A stretch of DNA of 64,000 bases from Bacteroidota bacterium (GTDB lineage: Bacteria > Bacteroidota > Bacteroidia > Chitinophagales > Saprospiraceae): NCBI GenBank assembly GCA_003045895.1, contig PZPC01000003.1:1-64000 (forward strand), in the 5' to 3' direction. Below, piece after piece: positions 1-8,546 of this stretch; positions within the stretch are counted from its first letter, which is position 1, and every line of letters starts with the position of its first letter. The notes under the pieces are model-generated. The model ran no database searches, had not been told where the DNA came from, and worked only from the letters and a program-made list of their open reading frames with translations. A program made the translations under genes and the position numbers.

Positions 1-237
1 TTCCAGATTAAATGCTTGCTAATTTTGAGGTTGGAGAGATGTGTCCCAACCGTAGCGCTGAAGCACGAAGAACCCCGAGGACGAGGATCAGCGGTGACGC
101 CGACCCTCCGGACGAAGGATGGCAGCGGTAGCCCGACGCAGGAGGGCTAAGAGCGAACAGCCTGGTGCCTCCCGCAATAGCGGGGGGCACGGCCCCAAAA
201 AAGGAGGAACGACGATGAGTGAAGTTAAGCAGGGATG
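1..237. other. GC-rich structured non-coding stretch at the window edge
   Basis: No convincing gene lies here. The sequence is richer in GC than the other intergenic gaps and folds locally. Positions 165-175 and 180-190 form an 11-bp stem (one G-U) around an AATA loop, and 129-134 pairs with 144-149. The antisense frame across it is open but reads as low-complexity Pro/Ser/Ala and overlaps the downstream gene, so I do not call it coding. It could be the end of a structured RNA or an intergenic repeat copy. I cannot match it to rnpB, tmRNA or a tRNA. Confidence 0.4.
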
Positions 238-576
238 CTAAAGGTCCCAAAAAGACCGCGGGCGACGACGAACGATCAGGTAATCGCGGAGCGTATGCCA
301 GGCGTAAATGACGATGAAAAGCAAGAGGAGGATAATCAGCTCTTCGTACAGAAAATACCCTAAGAGCAGCAATGGCGCTACCCAAAGGTACCAGCGGCGG
401 CTGCGGTGGTGGTAATCGAGCCAGAGCTCAAGGGCACTGCCCGTTTGCCACAGCCACAGAACCCACAGGGCTAAAAGTCCCAGACCCAGCGAATAGGTCG
501 ACCAGGCGATGAAACCCAGTATGCCCAGCCCCAATTGTACCCAACCATCTATTTGCAAACGTTGTAGACTGATCAT
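238..576 (-). CDS. Small hydrophobic membrane protein, unknown function
   Basis: This 112-residue protein is dominated by three or four hydrophobic segments (about residues 14-42, 63-75 and 77-92) and ends in a basic tail with several Arg residues, so it should sit in the inner membrane. Its ATG overlaps the stop of the upstream minus-strand gene by four bases (ATGA at 573-576), which points to translational coupling and a shared role. I recognise no family. Function unknown. Confidence 0.6.
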   Translation of the reverse strand: MISLQRLQIDGWVQLGLGILGFIAWSTYSLGLGLLALWVLWLWQTGSALELWLDYHHRSRRWYLWVAPLLLLGYFLYEELIILLLLFIVIYAWHTLRDYLIVRRRPRSFWDL

Positions 577-1022
577 AAGGCGGAGCTACTTTTTTGGGCA
601 TTATAACACAGCGTGGTGAAATAAAATGCACCTAAAAGTGGCAACAGGTAAAACGCCAAAGCCAGCGCGGCGTTTTTTAAATTACCGTCTGCGACGCTGA
701 AGAGCCATTCCGTTAAAGGAAAGAGCAGCATTGGATAGCCAATAGCAAAACACAGGTAATAAGCTTTTTGTACATTACCCCGAATAGCGCCAACACTGGC
801 ACTTAGCAATTGGTAGCCGCCAAGTAGCAGGTGCCAAAGCAGGGCAAATATCATCATATCCTGTGCTGGCAGAACGATAATGCCCAGGAGTAAGGAAATG
901 GTGACAAGAAAAGCATTGATACCAAAATCGAGGTTATTACGGCGGGTAAATTTGTGATTAAGAGCGGCCATCGCTCCGAGCTCATCCAGTGGTGTATCTA
1001 AAATTTCTTGCTGCTTATCCAT
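573..1022 (-). CDS. Predicted membrane protein, unknown function
   Basis: A 149-residue protein with about four hydrophobic segments after a polar N-terminus of roughly 35 residues. The segments fall near residues 35-53, 55-75, 88-108 and 115-140. It is the upstream partner of a two-gene unit with the smaller membrane protein that overlaps its stop codon. No catalytic motif is visible. It is probably an integral inner-membrane protein. I do not recognise the family. Confidence 0.6.
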   Translation of the reverse strand: MDKQQEILDTPLDELGAMAALNHKFTRRNNLDFGINAFLVTISLLLGIIVLPAQDMMIFALLWHLLLGGYQLLSASVGAIRGNVQKAYYLCFAIGYPMLLFPLTEWLFSVADGNLKNAALALAFYLLPLLGAFYFTTLCYNAQKSSSAL

Positions 1023-1176
1023 GCTTTTTTGCTTCGTTTAACCTGAACATACGGGCTGACGCTAAACCAGCCAACCATTTTTCCAAAGCTTCGTTTTCAA
1101 AGATACAGGTAATTATCAAAACTTTCAATAAATATTGAAAATAAACTTTAGGCACGGATATCCCCGTCATAAGTGG

Positions 1177-1184
1177 TATGTTTG
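1177..1184 (+). promoter_or_regulatory. Bacteroidota -7 promoter element (TATGTTTG)
   Basis: Exact match to TAnnTTTG, the -7 element of the Bacteroidota primary sigma factor, 21 bases before the nitroreductase ATG. No good -33 TTTG was found at the usual spacing. Confidence 0.5.
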
Positions 1185-1205
1185 TAAGCTATAAATACGG
1201 AATGT

Positions 1206-1790
1206 ATGAAACCAATGCCATCACCCGAAGAAGTACGCGCCCTGTTGCGGGGCCGGCGCGCTATCTTTCCTCCGCTTTATACCGACGAGCCCATTTCCCG
1301 GGAAATCATTGAAGACCTGTTGGAGAATGCCAACTGGGCACCTACGCACAAGAAAACAGAACCCTGGCGTTTTAAGGTGATCCGCGGCGCGGCGCGGCAG
1401 CGGTTAGCTGATTTTCTGCAGGCAACCTATCAGGCCGTCACACCTGTAGCAGCCTTTTCGGAAAAAAAGTTCGAAAAATTGGGACAGAATCCGCTAAAAT
1501 CAGATACCGTCATCGCGATCTGTATGCAACGGGATCCGGCGGCATCCTTGCCGGAATGGGAGGAATTGGCGGCGGTAGCCATGGCGGTGCAAAACCTTTG
1601 GCTAACGGCTGCGGCCTATAATTTGGGGGGCTACTGGTCGTCACCTAACTTGATGGACCACGCGCAGGAATTGCTGGACTTACGGGAGGGAGAACGCTGT
1701 TTCGGCTTGTTCTATCTGGGGCACCACCAGGCACCCGACCTGCCCGGGGAGCGCGGCCCGGTAGCCGACAAAGTGGTATGGATGGAATAA
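1206..1790 (+). CDS. Nitroreductase family protein (FMN-dependent oxidoreductase)
   Basis: A 194-residue protein of the nitroreductase fold. It has the N-terminal Arg-Arg FMN-phosphate contact (RRAIFP near residue 17), the NANWAPTHKKTEPWRF segment near 42-57, the GGYWSSP turn near 140 and the FGLFYLGHH strand near 165. These enzymes are homodimers that bind FMN and reduce nitro-aromatics, quinones or flavins with NAD(P)H; the physiological substrate cannot be read from sequence. It is a single-gene unit with its own TAnnTTTG promoter and converges on the CNNM-type gene, five bases away. Confidence 0.85.
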   Translation: MKPMPSPEEVRALLRGRRAIFPPLYTDEPISREIIEDLLENANWAPTHKKTEPWRFKVIRGAARQRLADFLQATYQAVTPVAAFSEKKFEKLGQNPLKSDTVIAICMQRDPAASLPEWEELAAVAMAVQNLWLTAAAYNLGGYWSSPNLMDHAQELLDLREGERCFGLFYLGHHQAPDLPGERGPVADKVVWME

Positions 1791-1794
1791 GGGT

Positions 1795-3054
1795 TTAGTC
1801 CTCTTTCCGAATCGTTTCAATACGGACTGTTTCGATGCGGGTGTTGCTCACCAACTCGATGATAAAACGGTAATCGCCCAGTTCCATCACCTGGCCTTGT
1901 TCGGGGATATCTTCGGTAATGTTCACCAGGTACCCCGAAAGGGTGTGGTATTCGCCTTCTGGTAAAAAGAGTTTAAACTTTTCGTTGAGGTAGTCAATCT
2001 CCAGGCGGCCGGAGAAGCGGTATTCCGTAGGGGAGAGTTGTTCTTCGATATAAGCTTCCTGATCGTGCTCGTCTTCAATTTCACCAAAAATTTCTTCGAG
2101 AATATCTTCGAGCGCAATGATGCCCGCTACCCCACCAAATTCATCCACTACGCAAGCGATACTCATTTTTTCTTTGATCAGCTTATTCATGAGCTCGGTG
2201 ACCCGCATGACTTCCGGCACAAAAGGGATGTCCATAATCAGTTGGCGAATATTTTTGGGTTCCTCAAAGAGCTGTTGGTGGTGCACATAGCCCAATACGT
2301 TGTCAATATCTTCGTCGATGACCAGAAGCCGCGAAAGTTTAGTTTCCTGAAAGAGTTCGGCCAGTTCCTGCACGGAGGCGTTCACATCGATGCTTTCAAT
2401 TTCGGTACGGGGAACCATGCTTTCGCGCACCCGCACGTCGCGTAGGTTGAGTGCTTTGCCAAAAAGTTCTTTGTCGATCCCTTCCTGTGCTTCGGAGCGG
2501 GAATCGCGCACAAAATTCTCCAGATCGAGGCGGGTAAAGGCCTGCTCGGTGGCCACGATCTCGTTTTTAAAGAATAGCTTGAGCAAAAGATTGGAGGATT
2601 TGGTCATGACCCAGGCCGGAACGAAGAGCAGGTACTGCAGGCCTTGCAGCGGGAAGGCCAACAGGTAGAGGAGGTCATCGGCAAAGAGGCGAAACAAGGT
2701 TTTGGGTAAAAACTCGCCAAACACCAAAATTACAATGGTAATGAACAGTGTTTGCAACAGAATTTGCCAGATACTCTCTTCCGGAAGGCCCAGCCAGAGG
2801 CTGATCCAGGGAGTAAGCAGGGTGCCCATGAGGGAGGTGAAAATGACCAGCGCAGCATTGTTGCCCACCAGCATGGTGCTGATGAAATCCGTCGGTCGGT
2901 CGTACCAGTTGGTCAGGATCAAACTTCGGTAAGATCCCTTGTTTTTCTTTAGCTCGATTTTCAACTTGTTGGCGGAAACAAAAGCCATTTCCGACCCCGA
3001 GAACAGGGCCGAGAGCACCAGCGCCAATACTATTCCAAAAAGTATACCCATCAT
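1795..3054 (-). CDS. CNNM/CorC-type membrane protein with CBS pair (GldE-like)
   Basis: A 419-residue protein with the layout of the DUF21-CBS-CorC family. Residues 1-170 form the transmembrane DUF21 domain, beginning with a hydrophobic helix and the SGSEMAF motif. About 205-330 is a CBS pair (SMVPRTEI, then a VDEFGGVAGIIALEDILEEI motif). About 340-415 is the CorC/HlyC C-terminal domain. Relatives act in magnesium/cobalt efflux; the Bacteroidota paralogue GldE is linked to gliding motility. It lies 88 bases downstream of the large T9SS substrate gene on the same strand, which mildly favours a GldE-like role, but GldE and the general paralogues cannot be separated here. Confidence 0.8.
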   Translation of the reverse strand: MMGILFGIVLALVLSALFSGSEMAFVSANKLKIELKKNKGSYRSLILTNWYDRPTDFISTMLVGNNAALVIFTSLMGTLLTPWISLWLGLPEESIWQILLQTLFITIVILVFGEFLPKTLFRLFADDLLYLLAFPLQGLQYLLFVPAWVMTKSSNLLLKLFFKNEIVATEQAFTRLDLENFVRDSRSEAQEGIDKELFGKALNLRDVRVRESMVPRTEIESIDVNASVQELAELFQETKLSRLLVIDEDIDNVLGYVHHQQLFEEPKNIRQLIMDIPFVPEVMRVTELMNKLIKEKMSIACVVDEFGGVAGIIALEDILEEIFGEIEDEHDQEAYIEEQLSPTEYRFSGRLEIDYLNEKFKLFLPEGEYHTLSGYLVNITEDIPEQGQVMELGDYRFIIELVSNTRIETVRIETIRKED

Positions 3055-3142
3055 TTTTCGAATTCAGAGGCTAAAGGTAAGGTGTTTTTTCGTGAAACTG
3101 GTGATACTTCCGCTGCCCCTGGCCGTTTCTGGCTGGTTGGGG

Positions 3143-6100
3143 TTACCGGATAACTGTTACGTCACCTTCGACCTGCACCACTTCGGTGTCGACAAAGCGG
3201 AGCTGAGCGAGGTACACGAAAACGCCAGGGTTCACCGGTTCACCATTGAAGCGGCCGTCCCAGCCGAGTTTTACATCGTTGGGATCAATGTTGGTGGTCT
3301 CAAAAACGAGGGAGCCCCAGCGACTGAAAATCTGTAGTTTTTCTATTTTCTCGAGGGCTGGTCCCCCGAAAACGGTGAAGCCGTCGTTGGTGCCGTCGTC
3401 GTTGGCGCTGAACACATTGGGAATAAACACTGGCCGGTCCTTGATGACGCGAACCGTCACTTCGTCGGTGGCCATACACCCATCTTCATTGACCGCAGTA
3501 ACCTGATAGGTCGTGGTGGACGTTGGGTTGACCCGTACCAGGCTGCAATCGGCGTTGAGGCACACCAACGAATCCTGGGGCGTCCAGACAAAAGTAACGG
3601 GTACGTAATTGGAAACTGCGCGGAGGAGGGTATCGAAACCCAGGACCAACAGCCGATCGGCACCGGCATCGACCAACAACTCCAGGGGTTGGGTGATGGT
3701 AGCCGCAACCGTAGCCGTGCAGCCTTCGGCATCCAGCACGGTCACCAGGAAGTCGCTGGCGGGGAGGTTGTTCAGCGTCAGGTCGGTTTGGTAGGTGAAA
3801 CCGTCCAGGCTGTACTCGTAAGGTGGCGATCCGCCCACTGCTTCCACGGTTATGCTGCCGTCGCGCTGGCCAAAGCAGATGTTGTCGATTACTTCCACCA
3901 GCCCCAGCCCCAGGCTATCGGGTTGGGTGACGGTGGCCGAGCCGAGGATTTCGCAGTTGTTGGCATCCAGCACCTGCAAGCTGTAGTCGCCAGCCGGCAA
4001 ATTGTCGTTGGTGGCGGTGTTCGCGCCGTTGCTCCAGTTGTAGGTATAGGCACCAAAACCACCACCGACGAGCGCCATCACGGTTCCGTCGCTTTCTCCG
4101 AAGCAACTGACGTTTTTGATGTCGAAATCCAGGGTCAGCGGCGGGTAATCTTCCACCAGCAATTCAAAGGTCCCCCGACAGCGGTTGGCATCCAGGACAT
4201 CTACCTGGTAGAGGCCAGCCGGAATGTTGCTGAGGGTGTTGTTGGCCACAAAGCCGCTGCCATTGTTGAAGTCGTACTGGTAGGCGGGCAGCCCGTTGCT
4301 GATGGCGATCACGATGGCGCCGTTGCTAAAGCCGAAGCAGGTGGGTGGCGTGATGGTCTGTACCGTGGGATCGAGGGCCAGTTCCAGTTCGCGGACGGCC
4401 AGCACCTGGGTGAAGGTGCAATTGTTGGCGTCGCGCACGGTCACGGTATAGTCGCCCTGGCTGATGTTGCTCAGGGTGTTGCTGGGGCCAAAACCGGTAT
4501 TTTGCCAGTTGTAGGCGTAGGGTGGCGTGCCGCCGTCGACCACCAGGGTAACTTCACCGTCGGTGCCGCCGTCGCAGGTCGGCATGACGATGAGGGTGTC
4601 AAAGACAAAAGGTGGCGGGCTGTCTACGGTAAAGGAAAAGGTATCCTCGCAAGTTGCCTGGTCTACTACGGTGACCGCGTAGTCACCGGGCGGCAATCCG
4701 GTGAGGTCCTGGGTTTGGGCGCCGGTACTCCAGGTGTAAACGTAGGGGCCGTAGTCGCTCATGATACTGAAATCGATGGCGCCGTCGGTACTGTCGGGGC
4801 AGTCTACGTTGCTGACGGCAGCGCTGCCCGTAAAGTGGTCGGTGCAGCAGATGACCTCGGTGGCCAGGTCGATGCGGGTGACGATACAGCCCCGCTCGCT
4901 CGTGATCTCCAGTACCACCGGCTTGATGCCTGGCGTATTGTACACGACCTGATGGGGGCCAATGCCCGTAGCTGTGCGCGGGGTGGCACTAGGGCCGAAG
5001 TCCCAGTCGTAGGCCTCGATGACGCCCACAAAGGAGGATGCATCGGAAAAGGTGACGGTTTCGCCGACACAGGCTACCGCCGGGCTGAAGTTGAAGTTAG
5101 CGGTGGGGCCAAGGAAGGTGCCTGAGGTCGGGCTCTGGTCGAACTCGATAGAAAAACCAGCGCCCGACTGGCTGAAATTGTTGATCACCAGGGCGTAGCT
5201 GCGTCCGGCAACCATATCGATAGCACGGGCAAAGTTGTTGTTGCCGGGCTGGCAGCCACAGGTTTCCGATTCGTCGGGATCGGCCAGGCTGAGGCCCGTT
5301 TGGCCCGTACAGGGTGCCCACTCGCTGAAGGGTGCGCCGACATTTTCGCCCGAAGCCATGCAGCGCAAGTCTACGCGACCGTTACAATTGTCGAGGCCAT
5401 TGGGGAGTTCGAAAATGACAAAATCGAGGTCGTCGGCAGGGTTTTGGGGCGTCAGGGTGAAGGCCAGCGGCCCCGACTGTTCGCAGGTCCATTTGTACCA
5501 GGTGCTGCTCGACTCGTCGAACGGGCAAGAGCTGGAAGCGCAGCTGACATCGCCAATTTCGTTGGGAATGCTCCCCACCCCAGCCACGAAGCCGACGGAA
5601 AAGGGGGACTTGTCACAAAGGATTACTGCCGTGGGGCAGTCGCCATCTGGTGGTGGCACTTCGTTGTAGTTGTTGATGCACAACTGAAAGGTGCCGGTTT
5701 GGTTGAAGCGGGCGCTCACGCGGATGTAATAGGTGCTGCCAATGTCCAGGCCCGCCTGGAAGGCGCCGATCTCGTCGTTATTGGCATTGTCCGACTGGCA
5801 GGTCAGGATGCTGAGGTTACCACAGGTGCCTTCGTACAGGGCGAATTGCGGATCCTGGATGGTGCCGCCGTCGTTGGTATCGGTTTCACCAATGACGTTG
5901 ATGCTCACGATGGGACCCACGGCCACGAAAGAGAACCAAACATCAAAAGCTTCCTGGGTATTGGGGAAACAGGTAGGGCTGGCTTCGGGAGAGACCGTGG
6001 CGTTGATGGTGGTGAAGGCATCCGGTTGAGAACACCACAAGACCACATCATCCAGTGGAATGGCGTTCGCACATTCATCGTTGGCGGGCTGAGCCCAGGC

Positions 6101-6151
6101 AACCTGGGTACTAACCAGGACGCAGGCGATGAAAAAAAAGAGATTTCGCAT
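3143..6151 (-). CDS. Secreted SprB-repeat protein with type-B T9SS C-terminal sorting domain
   Basis: About 1002 residues. I chose the ATG at 6151 because it directly begins a signal peptide (RNLFFFIACVLVS, cleavage near AWA-QP); an ATG six codons earlier is possible. Cys-rich beta domains span about 25-345. A PKD-like domain (FSDASSF, YDWDFG) lies near 350-430. Five SprB-type repeats of about 65-75 residues run from about 450 to 825, each with a C-x-G-x-x-(D/N)-G start, a Y-x-Y core and a DANNC/DAEGC end. An Ig-like segment follows. The last ~90 residues begin IPNVFSANDDGTNDGF and contain WGSLVF and WDGRFNG, the gliding-motility/type-B sorting domain. The protein should be exported by Sec, crossed through the outer membrane by T9SS, and surface bound or released, probably as an adhesin. 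Confidence 0.9.
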   Translation of the reverse strand: MRNLFFFIACVLVSTQVAWAQPANDECANAIPLDDVVLWCSQPDAFTTINATVSPEASPTCFPNTQEAFDVWFSFVAVGPIVSINVIGETDTNDGGTIQDPQFALYEGTCGNLSILTCQSDNANNDEIGAFQAGLDIGSTYYIRVSARFNQTGTFQLCINNYNEVPPPDGDCPTAVILCDKSPFSVGFVAGVGSIPNEIGDVSCASSSCPFDESSSTWYKWTCEQSGPLAFTLTPQNPADDLDFVIFELPNGLDNCNGRVDLRCMASGENVGAPFSEWAPCTGQTGLSLADPDESETCGCQPGNNNFARAIDMVAGRSYALVINNFSQSGAGFSIEFDQSPTSGTFLGPTANFNFSPAVACVGETVTFSDASSFVGVIEAYDWDFGPSATPRTATGIGPHQVVYNTPGIKPVVLEITSERGCIVTRIDLATEVICCTDHFTGSAAVSNVDCPDSTDGAIDFSIMSDYGPYVYTWSTGAQTQDLTGLPPGDYAVTVVDQATCEDTFSFTVDSPPPFVFDTLIVMPTCDGGTDGEVTLVVDGGTPPYAYNWQNTGFGPSNTLSNISQGDYTVTVRDANNCTFTQVLAVRELELALDPTVQTITPPTCFGFSNGAIVIAISNGLPAYQYDFNNGSGFVANNTLSNIPAGLYQVDVLDANRCRGTFELLVEDYPPLTLDFDIKNVSCFGESDGTVMALVGGGFGAYTYNWSNGANTATNDNLPAGDYSLQVLDANNCEILGSATVTQPDSLGLGLVEVIDNICFGQRDGSITVEAVGGSPPYEYSLDGFTYQTDLTLNNLPASDFLVTVLDAEGCTATVAATITQPLELLVDAGADRLLVLGFDTLLRAVSNYVPVTFVWTPQDSLVCLNADCSLVRVNPTSTTTYQVTAVNEDGCMATDEVTVRVIKDRPVFIPNVFSANDDGTNDGFTVFGGPALEKIEKLQIFSRWGSLVFETTNIDPNDVKLGWDGRFNGEPVNPGVFVYLAQLRFVDTEVVQVEGDVTVIR

Positions 6152-6366
6152 AGTAGGATGATTTGACATAAGTAGTTGGACGAAAATAAAGCGATTAACT
6201 TGTTGTCACTTTTCGCTGGTAAAATTGGTACCTTAATGATTGAACGTTCCTTAATAACGAACGAAAGCACCAGATGGTGGACACTTCGGTCATTAAATAG
6301 AAGCTTTTGTCCGGCGAGTTGCTGTGCAAAAAGCGTATTTTAACTTTTTCTTATCACTTTTGCCTG

Positions 6367-7092
6367 ATGAAACACATTCCCAACCTTATTACCCTGGTTA
6401 ATTTGTTGTGCGGTTGTGCCGCCCTACTGAGCCTTTTTCAGGGCTGGTACTACGCTACGGCTGGCTGGCTGGCGGCGGCGGCGGTTGCCGATTTTGGCGA
6501 TGGCCTGGCCGCGCGGGCCCTGGGTGTCAGTTCGCCCGAAGGCAAAGAACTCGACAGCCTGGCCGACCTGATCTCCTTCGGGTTGGTTCCCGGCGCTATA
6601 TTTTATACCCTGTTGGTGCTGGGCGAACATCCCCAGGTCGCCAGCCCCCTCAGCGGCGGCCTTTACTGGTTTGCTTTTCCAGGGTTTCTGCTCACCGCTT
6701 TTGCCGCGTTGCGGTTGGCGCGGTTCAACCTGGATGAACGCCAGACGGACGGTTTTATCGGTCTGGCGACGCCGGCTTGTACGCTGCTGGTGCTCGGCTT
6801 GTTGCTGCTTTATGAGCAAGACAGCTGGGGTGCCCGGGAATGGTTGGGGCAGAAAGCTGTTCTTTATGCACTCATTGGGCTGCTTTCCTACCTGATGTTG
6901 GCCGAAATACCCATGTTTAGCTTCAAATTTAAGCAACTGCGTTGGGAAGGCAACGCCCTGCGGGTTATCTTTGCGACTTTAGCTCTTGTTTTATTAATTA
7001 TCTGGCGCGAAGTGGCGCTTGCTCCTATTGTCGGGATTTATATTCTGATCAATGTTGTTCGCCACTTGACCACTAATCGTACGACCGTATGA
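6367..7092 (+). CDS. pssA: CDP-diacylglycerol--serine O-phosphatidyltransferase
   Basis: Makes phosphatidylserine from CDP-diacylglycerol and serine, the first step to phosphatidylethanolamine, in the inner membrane. The 241-residue protein carries the complete CDP-alcohol phosphotransferase signature D42-x2-D45-G46-x2-A49-R50-x8-G59-x3-D63-x3-D67, and has several membrane helices. I set the start at 6367 rather than 6307 because the family N-terminus is MKHIPNLITLVNL. Its stop overlaps the purS start by four bases, so the two are likely translated together although the pathways are unrelated. Confidence 0.92.
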   Translation: MKHIPNLITLVNLLCGCAALLSLFQGWYYATAGWLAAAAVADFGDGLAARALGVSSPEGKELDSLADLISFGLVPGAIFYTLLVLGEHPQVASPLSGGLYWFAFPGFLLTAFAALRLARFNLDERQTDGFIGLATPACTLLVLGLLLLYEQDSWGAREWLGQKAVLYALIGLLSYLMLAEIPMFSFKFKQLRWEGNALRVIFATLALVLLIIWREVALAPIVGIYILINVVRHLTTNRTTV

Positions 7093-7340
7093 ATTTCATT
7101 GCTGAAATTGATATTATGCCCAAACCGGAATTGCTCGACCCCCAGGGTAAGACCGTGACCAAGAACATGAAACACCTCCACCTCAGCGGCGTCGCCGATG
7201 TGCGCATTGGTAAGCACGTGACGATGAAATTGCAGGCTGCCACCGAGGCGGAAGCGCGTCAGATGGTAGAAACCGCCTGCCAGAAACTGCTGGCCAATGT
7301 GATCATGGAGTCATTTGCCTACGAATTGCGGCAGGCATAA
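7089..7340 (+). CDS. purS: Phosphoribosylformylglycinamidine synthase subunit PurS
   Basis: An 83-residue protein that matches PurS along its length: the LDPQGKTV motif, the VADVRIGKH motif and a C-terminal LLANVIMESFAYEL strand. PurS bridges PurL (synthetase) and PurQ (glutaminase) in the three-part FGAM synthase of purine synthesis. Neither purL nor purQ is in this window. It overlaps pssA by four bases and stops 16 bases before pheS. Confidence 0.88.
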   Translation: MNFIAEIDIMPKPELLDPQGKTVTKNMKHLHLSGVADVRIGKHVTMKLQAATEAEARQMVETACQKLLANVIMESFAYELRQA

Positions 7341-7356
7341 CCCGAAAAAGAAAAAC

Positions 7357-8406
7357 ATGGCAGAACAACTATTCGATAAGGTACGCGCAATGATCACTGC
7401 GATCCAAAGTGCAGCGCCGGCCAATGCCGAGGAGTTGGAGCAATTTCGCATCCGCTACCTGGGTAGTAAGAACGAGTTGAAGCCCCTGATGGGGGAAATT
7501 CGGAACATCGTCAACGAGCGGAAAAAAGAATTCGGGCAACTGGTCAACGAGGCCAAGCAGGCAGCCGAAGCCAAGTTGGAAGAACTCCGGGCGCAACTGG
7601 ACGGTTCGGCCGTAGCAGTTGCCGCCACCGAGTTGGACCTCTCGGCCCCCGGTGAACCCCTCGTGCTGGGGTCGCGCCACCCAATCGCGGCGACCATGAA
7701 CCGCATCGTTGGCATCTTTGAGCGCATCGGATTTGTCGTGGCGGAAGGCCCCGAGATTGAAGACGACTGGCACAACTTCACGGCCCTGAATACGCCCGAA
7801 GACCACCCTGCCCGCGACATGCAGGATACCTACTACCTCAAAGGCTACGAACCCGGCGCCGGCGCCCAGCTGTTGCGTACTCACACGTCATCGGTGCAGG
7901 CACGCACCATGAAAAGCACGCCGCCACCCATCCGCATCATCGCACCGGGGCGGGTGTACCGCAACGAGACCATCTCGGCCCGCTCGCACGCCCAGTTTCA
8001 CCAGGTAGAAGGCCTCTACATCGACGAGAAAGTTTCTTTCGCCGATATGCAGCAGACCTTGTTCTACTTTGCCCGCGAAATGTACGGTGCAAATACCCGC
8101 ATCCGGCTGCGACCCTCCTATTTTCCCTTTACCGAGCCCAGCGCAGAGATGGATGTTTCGTGCTTCATCTGCAATGCCGAGGGCTGTAACATCTGTAAGT
8201 ACACCGGTTGGGTAGAAATTTTGGGTTGCGGCATGGTCGATCCCAACGTGCTGGAAGAATGCGGCATCGATTCGGAAAAATACACGGGCTTTGCCTTTGG
8301 TATGGGCATCGAACGCCAGGCTATGATGCTCTACAACATCACCGATATCCGCCTCATGTTCGAAAATGACGTGCGTTTTCTCAAACAGTTCAACAGCGTT
8401 ATTTAG
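7357..8406 (+). CDS. pheS: Phenylalanine--tRNA ligase alpha subunit
   Basis: Catalytic subunit of the alpha2-beta2 PheRS, charging tRNA-Phe in the cytoplasm. The 349-residue protein has the N-terminal coiled-coil tRNA-binding arm (about 1-90) and a class II core: motif 1 around HPIAATMNRIVGIFERIGF, motif 2 (RVYRNETISARSHAQFHQVEG) near 200, and motif 3 (FGMGIERQAMM) near the C-terminus. The start at 7357 is chosen over 7315, which would overlap purS by 26 bases. pheT is not adjacent. Confidence 0.95.
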   Translation: MAEQLFDKVRAMITAIQSAAPANAEELEQFRIRYLGSKNELKPLMGEIRNIVNERKKEFGQLVNEAKQAAEAKLEELRAQLDGSAVAVAATELDLSAPGEPLVLGSRHPIAATMNRIVGIFERIGFVVAEGPEIEDDWHNFTALNTPEDHPARDMQDTYYLKGYEPGAGAQLLRTHTSSVQARTMKSTPPPIRIIAPGRVYRNETISARSHAQFHQVEGLYIDEKVSFADMQQTLFYFAREMYGANTRIRLRPSYFPFTEPSAEMDVSCFICNAEGCNICKYTGWVEILGCGMVDPNVLEECGIDSEKYTGFAFGMGIERQAMMLYNITDIRLMFENDVRFLKQFNSVI

Positions 8407-8546
8407 CAATGAAGTGAGGGGGAACCACCAGCTGGCAACGATCCAGACGAAAGTTGATCGCTTTATTTTCACCCCACTACTTAAGTGTACCCCGGCAGGT
8501 AGCGCATTTTGCAAAAAAAGCTAACCTGCTCAGAGCAACAGCATAC

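Noticed and set aside
8-385. Minus-strand open frame across the left-edge segment
   Set aside because: Low-complexity Pro/Ser/Ala/Arg reading with no fold pattern; it overlaps the real membrane-protein gene.
3689-5125. Long plus-strand open frame of 478 codons
   Set aside because: It lies wholly antisense to the SprB-repeat gene, whose domains are clear; its translation is a Val/Gly/Asp-rich shadow.
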